Below the pieces are notes generated by a model. The model made no database searches. It was not told the origin of the DNA and saw nothing but the letters and a program-made list of their open reading frames with translations. The translations under genes were made by a program, and so were the position numbers. Source: Selaginella tamariscina (Eukaryota; Streptophyta; Lycopodiopsida; Selaginellales; Selaginellaceae). Taken from it: a stretch of DNA of 64,000 nucleotides. This document shows positions 42,332 to 64,000 of this stretch, in pieces; within the stretch, counting starts at the first letter, position 1, and each line of letters begins with the position of its first letter. The stretch is from positions 141,259 through 205,258 of the forward strand of contig PUQB01000221.1 in assembly GCA_003024785.1 (NCBI GenBank). The letters run 5' to 3'.

Positions 42332-42517
42332 GACCTAAGATTCAAACGACCGCCATTATAAACATGAAAAACCCTAATCCCCTGTTTTCATATGATTCCC
42401 TGTTTCATATGAACCCTAATCCCCTGTTTATATTCGGATATACCCGTTTTCAAATGAACCCTAAGTAGTATTTCGGATATGCCCTAATCCCCTGCATAAA
42501 CCCTAATGTTTTTATCC
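42332..42517. promoter_or_regulatory. bidirectional ADCS / CFM2-like promoter with repeated telo-boxes
   Basis: Only 186 bp separate the two divergent ATGs. The DNA contains five CCCTAA-core motifs (about 42369, 42411, 42457, 42482 and 42498), three or four of them in a degenerate repeat CCCTAATCCCCTGTTTTCAT. No TATA box is obvious. Short overlapping promoters of this kind can co-regulate both genes. Confidence 0.55.
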
Positions 42518-49086
<6,569 letters not shown>

Positions 49087-50291
49087 CAAGACTGTACAAG
49101 GTACGTGTTACTTAGATATTATTCACTTGTTAACTTATTTAATATTCAACCAAATTGCATACTTAAAATACGATATGATGGTAATGTGAAGCACGTTGGA
49201 CTGTATATGAACTATAAATTAAAAAATTAAATCATTAAATATGAAGTACAAACTGACATTATCTACTGTATGTATATTGTGTGCTTGTGTGTGTTTGATA
49301 TATCAGTTTCACACACACACACCCATATATTGTTTCAGTGTGGACTTTATAGCAAAACTAACGGGGAATGTTCTTATGAAGAGGATTACAGCCATGTTAG
49401 ATGACGTTGCTTAATTTGTCATTTGTTAACGGTGGGGATCATATGGCAACTAACTGACGGGCAGGATGATGTCGGCAGTCACTAATGGCAGAAACTCTGC
49501 AGCGTATACAAGTATTATCCAATATAAACGCGTTTCTGGTAAACTTAATGTATTATATATATATATCATATGTGTGTATTAAAATGTAAGGGATGTTGAT
49601 GTAGAAACGCGATTTTGGTCGGACTAAATCAAACTTATCGAAAGATTCTATAGACAAGTAAGCTTGAGTGTACTATATTTATAAATAAATAAGTAAGTCA
49701 AAAGTACTATATTTATAAATAAATATTCTATACATAACTAATATATATAATAAGCTATAATTCACCAACCTTATGGTATTTTGATTTGTATAATCACCTA
49801 ACGTTAATGTTTAGTTAAGTCAATATCAATAAGTAGCATGTATATACATCGTTGTTTATATCTTTGTTACTTTTTAGTGTTTAAGGATTATAACTTATAT
49901 ATACATGTGTATATATATCCTGCCTTCTATGAGTCTAAAGAGGCGGGTCCTCCCTGTTGTATAAAGACAGAGAATGAAAGCATCCCCTTAACAAAATAGT
50001 AGAAAGATCACTAACAACAGTTAATATATATATAAATTTATTTATTAGTTTAATATACTAAATTAATATAACAAATTTAAGTTCTGCGAACCTGAGTGGT
50101 CCTTTTTTTTTTGTTTCTTTTGTTTGGACCTTATGTCATGTCACTAACGCAAAGACAAGGAAACCTATATAGATAAAAAGATTCCATATCCTGTGGTGTA
50201 TATTCTACACTAGAGTCAATATTGTATATTGTATGTATCTAGTTCGTATATGTGTACCTGTGTGTGAGTGCATGTGTGTTTTGTTCTATAT

Positions 50292-50366
<75 letters not shown>

Positions 50367-50690
50367 GGAGCCTTACATACCTACACTTTTCCAAATCCGT
50401 GTTGGAGCTCACAAACAACATGGTTTTGTCCATATACATACACGCTTGATTACGTTAAACATGATGTAATTAACGGTGTTTAATTAATTTAGTATAGCGT
50501 GTATGACGTGAGGCTAATCAATCTAATATGTGGTGTTGAAACTATCATGGCACGATAATAGAAAATTCAAATAGACATGCCCGCCATAACCATCCAAAAA
50601 GTCTGAGGGGGACCGCATCTGACGGGCACAGTTCAATTGACTGTGGCTAGTATCCAACGGTTGATACTTCCCCTCTCATGTAGAGACTGT
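49087..50690. other. intergenic region with microsatellites
   Basis: Mostly AT-rich DNA between the CFM2-like and LRX genes. It contains a duplicated TAAATAAATA block (49675-49730) and a (TA)n(GATA)n(GA)n array at 50297-50367. A short open stretch at 49340-49413 could be a further 3' exon of the CFM2-like gene, but I could not support it. Confidence 0.5.
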
Positions 50691-50698
50691 TTATAAAA
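50691..50698 (+). promoter_or_regulatory. TATA box of the LRX gene
   Basis: TTATAAAA lies 150 bp before the proposed ATG at 50848, in otherwise mixed-composition DNA. The position fits a TATA element with a 5' UTR of about 120 nt. Confidence 0.5.
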
Positions 50699-50847
50699 AG
50701 TCTTTATAGAAAAGAAGTAGAATGAAAAAGCAAGAGACACTGAGGCTCCCACTTGCGGGATACTCAATTGGCTTTCCTTCCCTTACAATCTAAATCTCAC
50801 ATATCCCATAGAATCCCATAGAATCCCACATTTCAGTCTATGTGAAA

Positions 50848-52197
50848 ATGCGGCTGCTGTTCTTATGTTTTCTATTACTACTTACTACCGTGGTTGTCTC
50901 AGTTGTGGAAGCGAGGACAATTGAAGTACAGAGAAGACTTGAGGAGGCCTCTATAAGGAGCTTATATGATGCCTATATAGCGCTTCAGGCTTGGAAGAAA
51001 GCGATCACAAAGGACCCGCTGAATATCACAGGTAACTGGGTAGGTGACGATGTGTGTAGCTATAGAGGAGTATTCTGTTCCCCGGCTCCGGACGGTTCGT
51101 GTGAGAGGGTCGTGACTGGTATAGACCTCAACCACGGCTACTTGTCCGGGACTCTACCGGACGAGCTCGGACTGCTGACGTACCTCGTGTTGTTCCATAT
51201 CAACACGAACTTCTTCAGAGGAAAGATACCGGAGACGTTCTGTCGGCTCACACATCTGTTCGAGCTCGACCTCAGTAATAACAGATTCACCGGTACGTTT
51301 CCGACCGTCACACTGAAGCTGCCAAGCTTGAAGTACCTCGACGTGAGGTTCAACCTCTTCCAGGGACCGATCCCTCCTAAGGTTTTCCAGATAGGACTCG
51401 ATGCGGTTTCCTGAACAACAACAGGTTTGAGTGTAGTACGCCGGAGACGATAGTGGACTCGACGGCCTCGGTTCTTGTCCTTGCCAATAACATGATACAG
51501 GGGACGTTACCGGCTGAGATGGGGAAGCTGAATGGGACTCTGGAGGAGATTATCTTATCAGGGAACATGTTTACGGGGTGCATACCGGACTCATCGGTAA
51601 TCTTACTCAGCTAACCGTTCTCGACCTGAGTGATAATGAGCTCGGCGGATACATACCGGACTCGTTTCATATATGACGTCACTCGAGCAGCTCAACCTGG
51701 CGGATAACTTGCTGTCCGGACCGGTACCGGAGGGGATATGCGAGCTTCCTCACCTGAAGAATCTGACGCTGGTAGGGAACTTCCTCACACATGTGACACA
51801 ACAGGCATAGCGTTACCATCGAGGGGAGTCAGTTTCGACGACGCAGAGAACTGCATTCCTTATCAGCCGAACCAGCGGCCTACCGTACAGTGTGCAGATT
51901 TCTATTTACAACCGGTGAGTTGCTTCCCAACACCTCTACCGCCGCTTGCTCCGCCGGTATTACCACCACCTCCTCCCCATCGCCACCGCCACCGCCACCG
52001 CCTCCACCGTATGTTTACAAGTCTCCCCACCTCCACCGGTATACACTTACAGATCTCCTCCTCCACCTCCACACGTTTATAACTCTCCTCCTCCGCCTCC
52101 ACCACCGGTGTACGTTTACAAGTCTCCTACACCTCCACCTCCACCGCCGTCTGTATTTATATATGCTTCTCCACCACCACCACCACCACAAAACTGA
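50848..52197 (+). CDS. LRX: leucine-rich repeat extensin (LRX) cell-wall protein, frame broken
   Basis: LRX proteins are secreted, bind RALF peptides through the LRR domain and are anchored in the wall by an extensin tail. Single exon. The ATG at 50848 starts a signal peptide (RLLFLCFLLLLTTVVVSVVEA). LRX hallmarks follow: DAYIALQAWKKAI, NWVGDDVCSYRGVFC, VVTGIDLNHGYLSGTLP, LVLFHINTNFFRGKIP, LFELDLSNNRFTGTFP, SLKYLDVRFNLFQG, then in other frames LNNNRFECSTPETI, GNLTQLTVLDLSDNELGG, TSLEQLNLADNLLSGPVPE and CIPYQPNQRPTVQCADFYLQ. The tail has PPPPVYVYKSP-type extensin repeats ending PPPPPPQN-stop. At least six one-base losses (near 51404, 51590, 51672, 51790, 51975 and 52028) interrupt the frame. 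A GTG six bases upstream of the ATG is not a plant start. Confidence 0.9.
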
Positions 52198-52312
52198 TTC
52201 TTTTTTTCTTTCTAGTTTTTTATTTCTTTCTTTTCTTTGTTTTTTTAACGATTTGGTGAGCAGATATAGATACTGGAATAAAAGCAGTATACTTTCATTT
52301 ATTAGCTTTTCA

Positions 52313-52362
52313 TTCTCTCTCTCTCTCTCTCTATATATATTATATGTGTGTGTGTGTGTGTG

Positions 52363-52396
<34 letters not shown>

Positions 52397-52415
52397 TATA
52401 TGTGTGTGTGTGTGT

Positions 52416-52495
<80 letters not shown>

Positions 52496-52530
52496 ATATA
52501 CACACACACACACACACACACATTTATGGT
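52313..52530. repeat. (CT)n/(TG)n/(TA)n/(CA)n microsatellite cluster
   Basis: Alternating CT and TG arrays, with about 35 uninterrupted CT units in 52420-52486, lie in the 3' flank of the LRX gene. Confidence 0.95.
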
Positions 52531-52889
52531 GTGTGTGTGATGTATATGTATATATATATACCATCTGTATTATAAGATTAGACACCTACACATTGTATAT
52601 ATATAATATATGAATAACATTTCAAGTATATATGGTTAAGATGTTAGTTCACGACTGTTTATTTAGTTTTATCAAATGAGCTATGTATTTATTTATGGAT
52701 AAAAACGTTGCATAATGTTTAAATTTTTATCACTTGAAGAAAAATAAAATAAAATAAATAAATAAATAAATAAACATCAATTATGTTTTACAAATAAAAA
52801 GTTAACACTAGCTTAGTAAACGTTAACCTTTAATTAATTTGTTTTAGTTTAATTTCAATTAATTACCACATAACCAAGAACCCTAAAAA

Positions 52890-56183
<3,294 letters not shown>

Positions 56184-57373
56184 GCGTATATACATCACAT
56201 ATATAGCAATAATTAATTTATTTCTTTTTTCTTTTTTATTTTTTTATTCTTACAGTATGCACTTAAAACTTTAGAATATACATATGTGTATAAAGATATT
56301 GTAAACGTTATTATTCAATATTATATATAGACATGTAAGTAATCGAGAATATAACAGAGAATCTTATATTATATATAAATGCATAAAAGTAATTAATAAT
56401 TATAGCATACACGTATATAAAGAAATTTAAATTTTGAATCGATTTAAATATACATACATATATGATTTATTTATTTATATATTTCATTTATAAATTTTAA
56501 TATAATTTATTAATTTTAAAACAATTATATAAGATTATTATGTGAGTCCGACTATTAAATTATCGTGTGATGAGGTGCCCATAACATTGATTTTTAATGT
56601 ACTTCCGAACTTATATATATATATATACACATTGATCATGTTGCACTATAAGATGCTTCACACCCACACACCCCATATTCATGTTTATATGTTTTGCTCA
56701 AGTGGAGCATAGAGTATGTACTACATAATATCATGTATAAATACAAACATATACTGTACAAATACAACTATGATATAGTATAGTATGCACATGCGTGTTA
56801 CATTTTTGTCAGAATTGAGTATGCATACACAAATTATATTTATACATTTGGTGTGTATATACGTATACATGTATACATCACATATATATACACTGCCTGT
56901 GTGTGTGTGTTTAAGCGTCTTTAAGACGGAGATGTCTAGACACATACATACGAGCTTTGGTGTTGTATATACGACTTCACGTGTACATATATACATGTTA
57001 TTAATTCCTATTTACAGAATGTAGAAAGGTCGGTTTAAATTTTCATTAACTTAATTAACTAGCGAAATACAATGCACACACACGCACACTCACACACGCG
57101 CATAAATGACAGTGCTAACTGAAAGGATAATTATACATACTAAATCATTATTATCTAATCAGATATTTAGAATAGTCATATGTTATAATTATGTCTATTT
57201 TCCATAAACACATGATACACAATTTGATATTTTATCTACATCTATACATATCGCGCGCGCGTGTGTGTGACCAGTAGTCATACACCAGAGGTGATTAACA
57301 TGCAGAAGTGTAATATTTACAAATTAACTTGCAGAGCTTACAAACTTTCATATAATACAATATTGTATTTCAC
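56184..57373. other. intergenic region between convergent genes
   Basis: AT-rich DNA with TACA and TATG-rich patches between the stop codons of the BRAP2-like (+) and SNF2/RING (-) genes. No gene is supported. Both 3' UTRs must lie here. Confidence 0.5.
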
Positions 57374-58045
57374 CTATGAGAAGAGCAATTCAAATTCATT
57401 AAGCCGCAAATTTTGCTTATCAGTCCGTATACAACCTGCAACATCTAGACCAGCTTTGCCTGTTTTGCTCCTGCATGTAAAAAAAAATTAACACACACAC
57501 ATATAGAGAGAGCGAGAGCCATGAATTGATAATACGTAGTTTTATATAAAATGTACCTGGATTCACCGTCTTGGGAACTGGATAATACCGAGTTTGCAAG
57601 GTTACGGCTTCGGAACAGCTTCAATATGTTGGCTTCCACCGAATTCTCTATGTACAGTCTGAAAGAAAGATGTATATATCTGTTTGTGTGTATGTGTGTA
57701 ACTATGTACGTAATGTACATATTTCTACGTCATATTCACACACCCACCCACCCACACACGCACGCGCGCACGCACACAGTTACCTTTTGATTACAACCGG
57801 ACGCTCCTGGCCCATCCTCCAGCAACGTCCTACAGCTTGCTCTTCAAGCTGAAATAAATGAAAGTATGCTTTTATACAGGATTGATTCACAACACGAGGA
57901 GTTAGACTTACCGCTGGATTTAAGCAAGGTTCAAGCTGCATAACCAAAGGATACAAGTTAATAATGACAACGGAGAAAGTATATAATGAGTAAGTTCTTC
58001 TGCATAAGATATTAAATCATATATCATTATAAAGGGAAGTTTTAT

Positions 58046-58081
<36 letters not shown>

Positions 58082-58259
58082 TGTATACCATATGTGTGGT
58101 GTTATGTTACCATGTAAACGTGAGAGGCTGCTGTAAGAGTTATGCCAACCGCTCCAGTTCGAATGGAAAGTAGAAAGACGGTGGTGGGTGACTCCTAAAT
58201 AGTGCACACACAAACATGATCGTACATGCCATTATATATATATATATATGTGTGTGTGG

Positions 58260-58301
<42 letters not shown>

Positions 58302-58525
58302 CCTTTTGAAAGGCTTCTATAGCCTGGGCTCGCTTTTTCATGGGCATGTCCCCACTTATAAACCTGTAGTTTATTCCCTGTTTCTTAAACTGAGCTTTCA
58401 ACCAAGCAACTGTTTGCATGAACTGACTGAATATCAAAACCTGAGCCACAAGGCACAAATATATTACATAATATACATAGTTACACACATAATGTATGCG
58501 TGTGCGCGTGTGTGTAGGTGCGTGC

Positions 58526-58564
<39 letters not shown>

Positions 58565-60214
58565 GCATAAACAACTTTACACACCATATATACAATATAT
58601 AGAATCAAAGAGCATATACACATATACACATACATACACATATCTATCCGACTGCGTGTGCGTGAGTGCGTGCATGTGTGTGTTCACACGTAAGTACCTT
58701 GGCTCCACTGTTTTCAGCTCTTATTGCGGCCAAGTCAGCAAGGAGTGCACGTAACTTGGACTCCATGCGTACGCCTTTAACTTGATTCTCTTCATCCGGA
58801 CTCTCCCCTGCAGATATCGAAGTTGTAGAGGACAGGTCCACGTGGACAGGAACAACTTTCTTTGCAAGAGCTGCCAGGTTGTTAACAGAGACGGGCGTGG
58901 AGCATGTCGGACACACTTGCACTCCAACTCCCAGTGCCGATATAACACACTCCGAACAAAACCTGCAAAATAATGTGTAAGTACGTGTGTATTAGCGTAT
59001 GCGTGTGTGTGTCTCTCTCTCTCTAACACACACGCACGCACACACACACACACACACTTAGGGAGGGGCTCTACATAGAAAAAAAACGCATTTAAATATA
59101 CATCATATAGTCCAAACAACATGTCATATTTCAAAGATGTACACACATACAGAACCCATCTGTGTAGCTTTCATGTGTATGTGTTTATGTACAAGTATAC
59201 TAAACTTCTATCTCTCTCTCTCCACAGAAGCATTAATACAAGAGAGTCGCGCTAAAATGTATATTTATATATCTACATAGACGTATTACTTTAAATGTGT
59301 TTACTATTCATAAATACACAGACAAAGTAGTAATTATGAAGTAATTAAGTATTTAAAGATTCTTACCAATGACCACAAGGGGTCTTTGTAGGACATTCCA
59401 TGAGTTCCGAACATATTCCGCACTCTCCAATCTCTTCTGTTTCTGTCATTGTGACCATCCCGGGATCGACATATGTACCTGTACTCTCTTTCTTCTCTAT
59501 AGGCACTAATTCCTCATTAGACACAAACCCTCCACTGCACAGCCTGCAAATGTATAATGCATATTCACATAGTATGCGTGCGTGCGTATATAGAGAATAT
59601 ATATCCAACAGTGGGACAAGTTTAGCAACATTTAGTCTGTGTAGCTTGCATATGTACAGGTATACTGAACTTCTCTCTCTCTCTCTCTCACGCACACACG
59701 CCGCGCACGCACGCGCGCACACACACACACACAGTACCTCCGGAGCGGCAGAAGAAGTGACATGATCTGCAGAATATTCTTGCTAACCACGGTAGGACCC
59801 CAGGAACGGAATTGCTCGAACTTAGTAATGACTTTGTTGTAAACGGCATCATAAACGGCTCTTTCTTCCGGTGTAAAACTCACCGGAATATCCTGCTCAG
59901 TCTTCGGCGGTAGCAAAAAGCTCCCTCCCGTTAAACTTCTGTTGCTTGGTATGCCGCACCATTATCTGTACGATATATAATATAAATTTGATTATATATA
60001 CATATTATATATATATATATATAGGAGACCTGTGTGTGTGTGACATCAATATGGTGAAACTATACCTTGTTAAGAGTCCATAGGAGTGCTGTTTGGTCAT
60101 CATTCTTGCAGTGACGCTCGTATGGACGTCCAACTCTTCTTCTGAATATGTTCTTATTGTCCAGCGGTTCCAGTTTAAGAAACAAGAACTGTCCATTATA
60201 CGTTGCAATTAGAA

Positions 60215-60248
<34 letters not shown>

Positions 60249-63200
60249 ACGTGGTACTCTAATGTTAAGCATAACAATTTAACTTAAATATGATAATCAC
60301 ATTGGCTATAATTCTGTTAATGAATAAAATCACAAAAATAAAACTCACTTGGCCGTACAAGTCGTAAATACTGGTGTTGATCGGTGTTCCCGTACAACAC
60401 CAACGTCTGTTAGCTTTAAGCTTAGCACAAGCACGAGAGTGCAAGGGAGCTGGATCTTTAACCTGTCTCAACAAAATAGAAAGAAGAAAAAAACAAAAAC
60501 AACACAAAAAAGAAACATATATAATAAATAAAGAAGAGGTTAGTCAAAACCAATGAGGTTAGTGAGAAGATTAGTATTAGATTACCGGGGTGTAATTAAG
60601 CCTGTGAAAGATCAGCAACTTTTTTAATCTCTCCGTTTAGGTGATGCCCCAGAGTGTGTAAAAGCACTTACAGTGTGCGACTCATCCAGGACAACTCTCC
60701 ACCAGTTCACGCTCAGTAGCGGGCAAAACTGCTCTGCAAAGTCTGACCCGTGCCTTGTTGCCTGTGTTGCCTTGCTGAAGTCACTCCCCAGTGTTGCATA
60801 TGTTGTTATCACCTGGTAATGACATAAGAAGTTCATCTTCTCTCTCTCTTTCTGTGTGTGTGTGTGTTAATTATACTTTTACTCACAATGTCGTATTTAG
60901 CAAGTTTCTTTGGGTCTCGGATCCTGGAATAACAAATCGTTATCATTACATACAATAAATGCGTCGTGTCTACAAATGTACCTATATATTGCGTGTTTTA
61001 TGCATAACTTAACTTGTAGTAAATGTTTATATATAGAGATGAGTGTGTGTGAGTGTGTGTGTTAGACATAAGTACAGGTTAAGGAACACACACGTGTGTA
61101 TGTGTACATGTACATGTATTGCTTGTATGCATAGATAGACATACAATAATGAACTTGCCTCTTTGAACCATGATACATGTAAATACTTCGGTTGCAAGCA
61201 GGGTCCAGTTTGCTTTTCACCTCATTTGCCCATTGACCAACTATTGATACAGGACACACAACTACACAAAATAAAACTTAAGTTAAAAATGCATAAATTA
61301 TTTACACACACACACACACACACATTCTCACTATAGTAAAATATGCTTGTATTAACTATGCCATGAAACTTACCAAGTGTCCCCCTTGATGACAAAGGTG
61401 TGTCACAGTGTTCTGCTGGACAGGGATTTGCAAGAATAAGAGCCAGAACCTGGAAAGCACCATAATTTGAATTAGAGTGTTTGTGTGTGTGTGTGTGTGT
61501 GTGTTTATGAGTGTGTGTAATATGCAATATGTGACAGATTGCTACTGGTATCTATTATGTTGCTCTAGTATAGAACACACACACACACACCCACACGTAC
61601 ATAGACACAGACACACGCACACGGCACGCAAATTCTACTAACCTCAATTGTCTTGCCAAGACCCATTTCTTCACATAAGAATCCCACCACGAATATCCCC
61701 TTCTTTGTACTCCATCAGATGGGACAACGAAGGCGAGTACATCAACTGTGCTTTCCCCAGTGGAGAATGCAGAGGTTGATAATTCACACTCAGAAGTCCA
61801 CCTTAATAAATAAAATATTGTTAACCCAATATATCAAAGAATAAAGGTAACTGCGTTCTCTCTAATATATAAATTCACAATACTGGATAAACAAACACAG
61901 ACACACGCACACAAAAGATACGTATATACAATAACAAACTAATTTTGTAAATTATGTATACTATTACATAGTATTCTTATGCTATATATGCACACACAGG
62001 AAGAGAGATACACATGAGTCTGAGAGTTATTTAAAACTACACATCCAGCACATAGATGCATATCTTACATGTAAATGTTGAAAGTTAATGCATATTCACT
62101 CAGCACGCACACACACACACACACACACAGTATACCTGGTCGACGTTCAGAGTCGAGCATGAACTGCAGAGACTGAAGCTGATAAGGGCGGAGAGGCACA
62201 GTCAAACCGGAGGGCTGCATGGCCTCAGTGTACACATTCGACTCGAGGTCCCTAAGAAGATCAGAGAAGGACATCCACTCGGTGTTGCTCTCCCCCCACT
62301 GCCGCATCTCTTCTACCTCTTCAAGGTGCCGCTGCAGATACAGGTCGTCCGGGAACATCTCCTTTAGCATTTCATTCAGTATGATGAGCTCTTCTCCTCT
62401 CTCCTTCTTTAAGAATATTCGAATATCCACTGTTGCCAGCTCGTTGCTGATCAGATCCGGCGTTATTGAAATCACCACCTGAAGCTGCCCTTGTGCCTCA
62501 TTAAGCCTGCAAAAGAAAAAGAGTAAAGATAACAAACACACACACACACACACACACACAGAGAACACATATATCTCTGAAGCTAAGATATATCAATGTT
62601 TATATGAACGTATCTATCAATCTATGAACGATATGCCTATATACAAATACAAGTGTAAAAAAAAAACTTACGCAAGCTCATCAAGCAATGCTTTATAATT
62701 ATGAGTACGGAATGAGAAAAGCGGGCTGCTCTCTCCTTCAAAGCCATCAGCTTGTAAACGCAAGTCCTTCCCCTCTGCAACTGTAGGTGCATTTGACGTA
62801 AGTATATATACCTTTATACCACATATACATATATATAGAGCATGTGTATGTATATTAACATTCAATACAAATGACATCCTCGTATTCTTTTTAAACAACT
62901 TATGAAAGAATCCTATCTTTCTTATATTTATACTGTACATACCTATACACGCGTACATACGTGTACGTATTGTGTGGTATATATATATTTGAACAAAGAG
63001 GCATACCCTTTTGCATAAACACATCAAGTGCCATTCTGTCCAGTGACGCATCCAAGAAAATGCCTGCCTCTTCAACTTCAACAGGAATACGAACCTTCCC
63101 GAATTCAAACCACCTGTCACATAAACCCATAAACCTCTCATATATATATGTGTGTGTGTGTGTGTGCGCGCGCGTGCGTGCGTGCTTACACAGGATCAAG

Positions 63201-63506
63201 GGAGGGATCTTTGCGATCTCTGCTACCGGCCATGGCAGAACCACAGGTTTGAAAGCAAGGAGGCACATCGCAAAAGAGAAACTGGTTATCGTCATCTGGG
63301 TTAGGGCAGCTGAAATCCAGTTGATGATTAGCAAACAAGCTAGTACCCAGAGCATCATAGTGCTGGTCGGATGGCATAATCCTGGGTTTCTTTTCAAGGA
63401 AGAAGAAATCATCGCTGTCGATCACATCCAAGGACCTGAAATCAGAATACGAAGCAATCTGTTCACTGCCGGAAGCAATCCGCTTCAAATTCTCCTCTAT
63501 CGTCAT
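57374..63506 (-). CDS. RAD5/SHPRH-class SNF2 ATPase with inserted RING finger
   Basis: Chromatin-remodelling or DNA-damage-tolerance ATPase with a RING E3 module in the nucleus. About 20 exons were read, from 63190-63506 to 57374-57470. The start at 63506 (MTIEENLKRIASGSEQ) follows an in-frame upstream ATG at 63557 that could also serve. Landmarks are PLRPYQLQSLQFMLDSERRP (62136-62506), motif I RGG-LCEEMGLGKTIE (61643-61801), VCPVSIVGQW (61159-61261), motif II VVLDESHTV (60672-60812), RRWCCTGTP (60349-60462), C3HC4 RING CGICSELM...CGHWFCSECV...CPTC (59367-59543 joined to 58698-58962), motif IV KVLIFSQFMQTVAWL, FISGDMPMKKR, motif V TGAVGITLTAASHV and motif VI QAVGRCWRMGQERPV. One-base insertions occur near 61690 and 59915. 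One intron uses a GC donor (61158). No HIRAN domain was recognised. Confidence 0.9.
58235..58300. repeat. (TA)n(TG)n microsatellite
   Basis: TG array preceded by TA units, ending beside the exon donor at 58302 of the SNF2/RING gene. Confidence 0.95.
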
Positions 63507-64000
63507 CAATCCAATCCAAAAGAATGCGAGATTAACGAAATCAGACCTCAAGAACACGAAAATCCAGCAGAAAAAATGCAGCTACCAGTAAATCCAGTGC
63601 ATAAATCCCGAAGATTCTACATCCAAGAACCCTAGATCGAGCAACAAAGAATGCTGGAGACCGCCCGACAGAGCGATCTTTCTCAGGAACCCTAAACCAT
63701 ACCCACTTGAAGTCGAGGAACGTTGTCCACGTGGCGATGATCCAACTGAAGTGAATTTTCCCGGCGTTATGAAATCGGATTCCTGATCCTACAGTTATCT
63801 TGGCACATTAATCCCTAACAGATCAACACGTGGCCAGTTCCCAGCAGTCTATCCCTGCCCTAACAAACTTATGTCCGTTTCAGCTGAATTTGTACTAATG
63901 CTTATTTAGTTACAATATGACCACTTAAAAGAGCAGTTAACACAACATCATTACGCTCAAACGGCATGCATTCAATTAAATCTCTGGCATTTTCCAAGAG
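63507..64000 (-). promoter_or_regulatory. 5' flank of the SNF2/RING gene
   Basis: AACCCTA motifs occur at 63629-63635 and 63690-63697 upstream of the minus-strand start. The flank is less AT-rich than most intergenic DNA here. No other gene is visible up to the window edge. Confidence 0.4.

Noticed and set aside
51890-52540. 216-codon open frame beginning in the LRX tail
   Set aside because: Translated CT/TG microsatellite fused by chance to an off-frame part of the extensin repeats.
62961-63635. 224-codon plus-strand open frame
   Set aside because: Antisense to the first two exons and intron of the SNF2/RING gene, which has unmistakable protein motifs on the minus strand.

Overview
This is a stretch of nuclear DNA from a land plant. 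The genes are split into many short exons by mostly GT-AG introns of about 80-600 bp. AAACCCTA-type telo-boxes sit beside several start codons. The gene set is plant-specific: a four-CRM plastid splicing factor, a fused aminodeoxychorismate synthase, a leucine-rich-repeat extensin, a peroxisomal DHNA-CoA thioesterase and a BRAP2-type ligase. The DNA is AT-rich and unusually dense in microsatellites. I cannot name the species. The conserved proteins look clearly diverged from the angiosperm versions I remember, so a non-seed or early-diverging lineage is possible (inference only).

Layout. 1-2660: wreck of a protein-coding mobile element. 2690-4150: island of unidentified repeat-like DNA. 5693-20331 (-): a very large SPT6-like transcription elongation factor gene. 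21104-22233: Tourist-like MITE. 25464-26123 (+): DHNA-CoA thioesterase. 26288-27714 (-): THG1 tRNA-His guanylyltransferase. 28023-32620: AT-rich gene desert. 32625-34574: element carrying a trihelix/Myb-SANT-like fragment. 35106-37528 (+): multi-pass membrane protein. 37929-42331 (-): aminodeoxychorismate synthase. 42518-49086 (+): CFM2-like CRM protein, divergent from ADCS across a 186-bp shared promoter. 50848-52197 (+): LRR-extensin. 52890-56183 (+): BRAP2/BRIZ-like protein. 57374-63506 (-): SNF2 ATPase with an inserted RING finger.

The most unusual feature is the 3' third of the SPT6-like gene. After the tandem SH2 region the protein continues, exon after exon, into 15 CCHC zinc knuckles in three clusters. 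These alternate with GW/WG (AGO-hook-like) segments, and the protein ends in Gly-Trp. Plant SPT6L proteins are known to have a GW/WG tail; I know of none with a knuckle array.

The conserved genes are interrupted by many single-base indels, mostly missing bases in or next to homopolymers, with essentially no nonsense substitutions. Correcting each by one base restores textbook protein sequence. I therefore read them mainly as consensus errors of a long-read assembly rather than pseudogenes. Exon boundaries below were read by eye from splice consensus and protein similarity.
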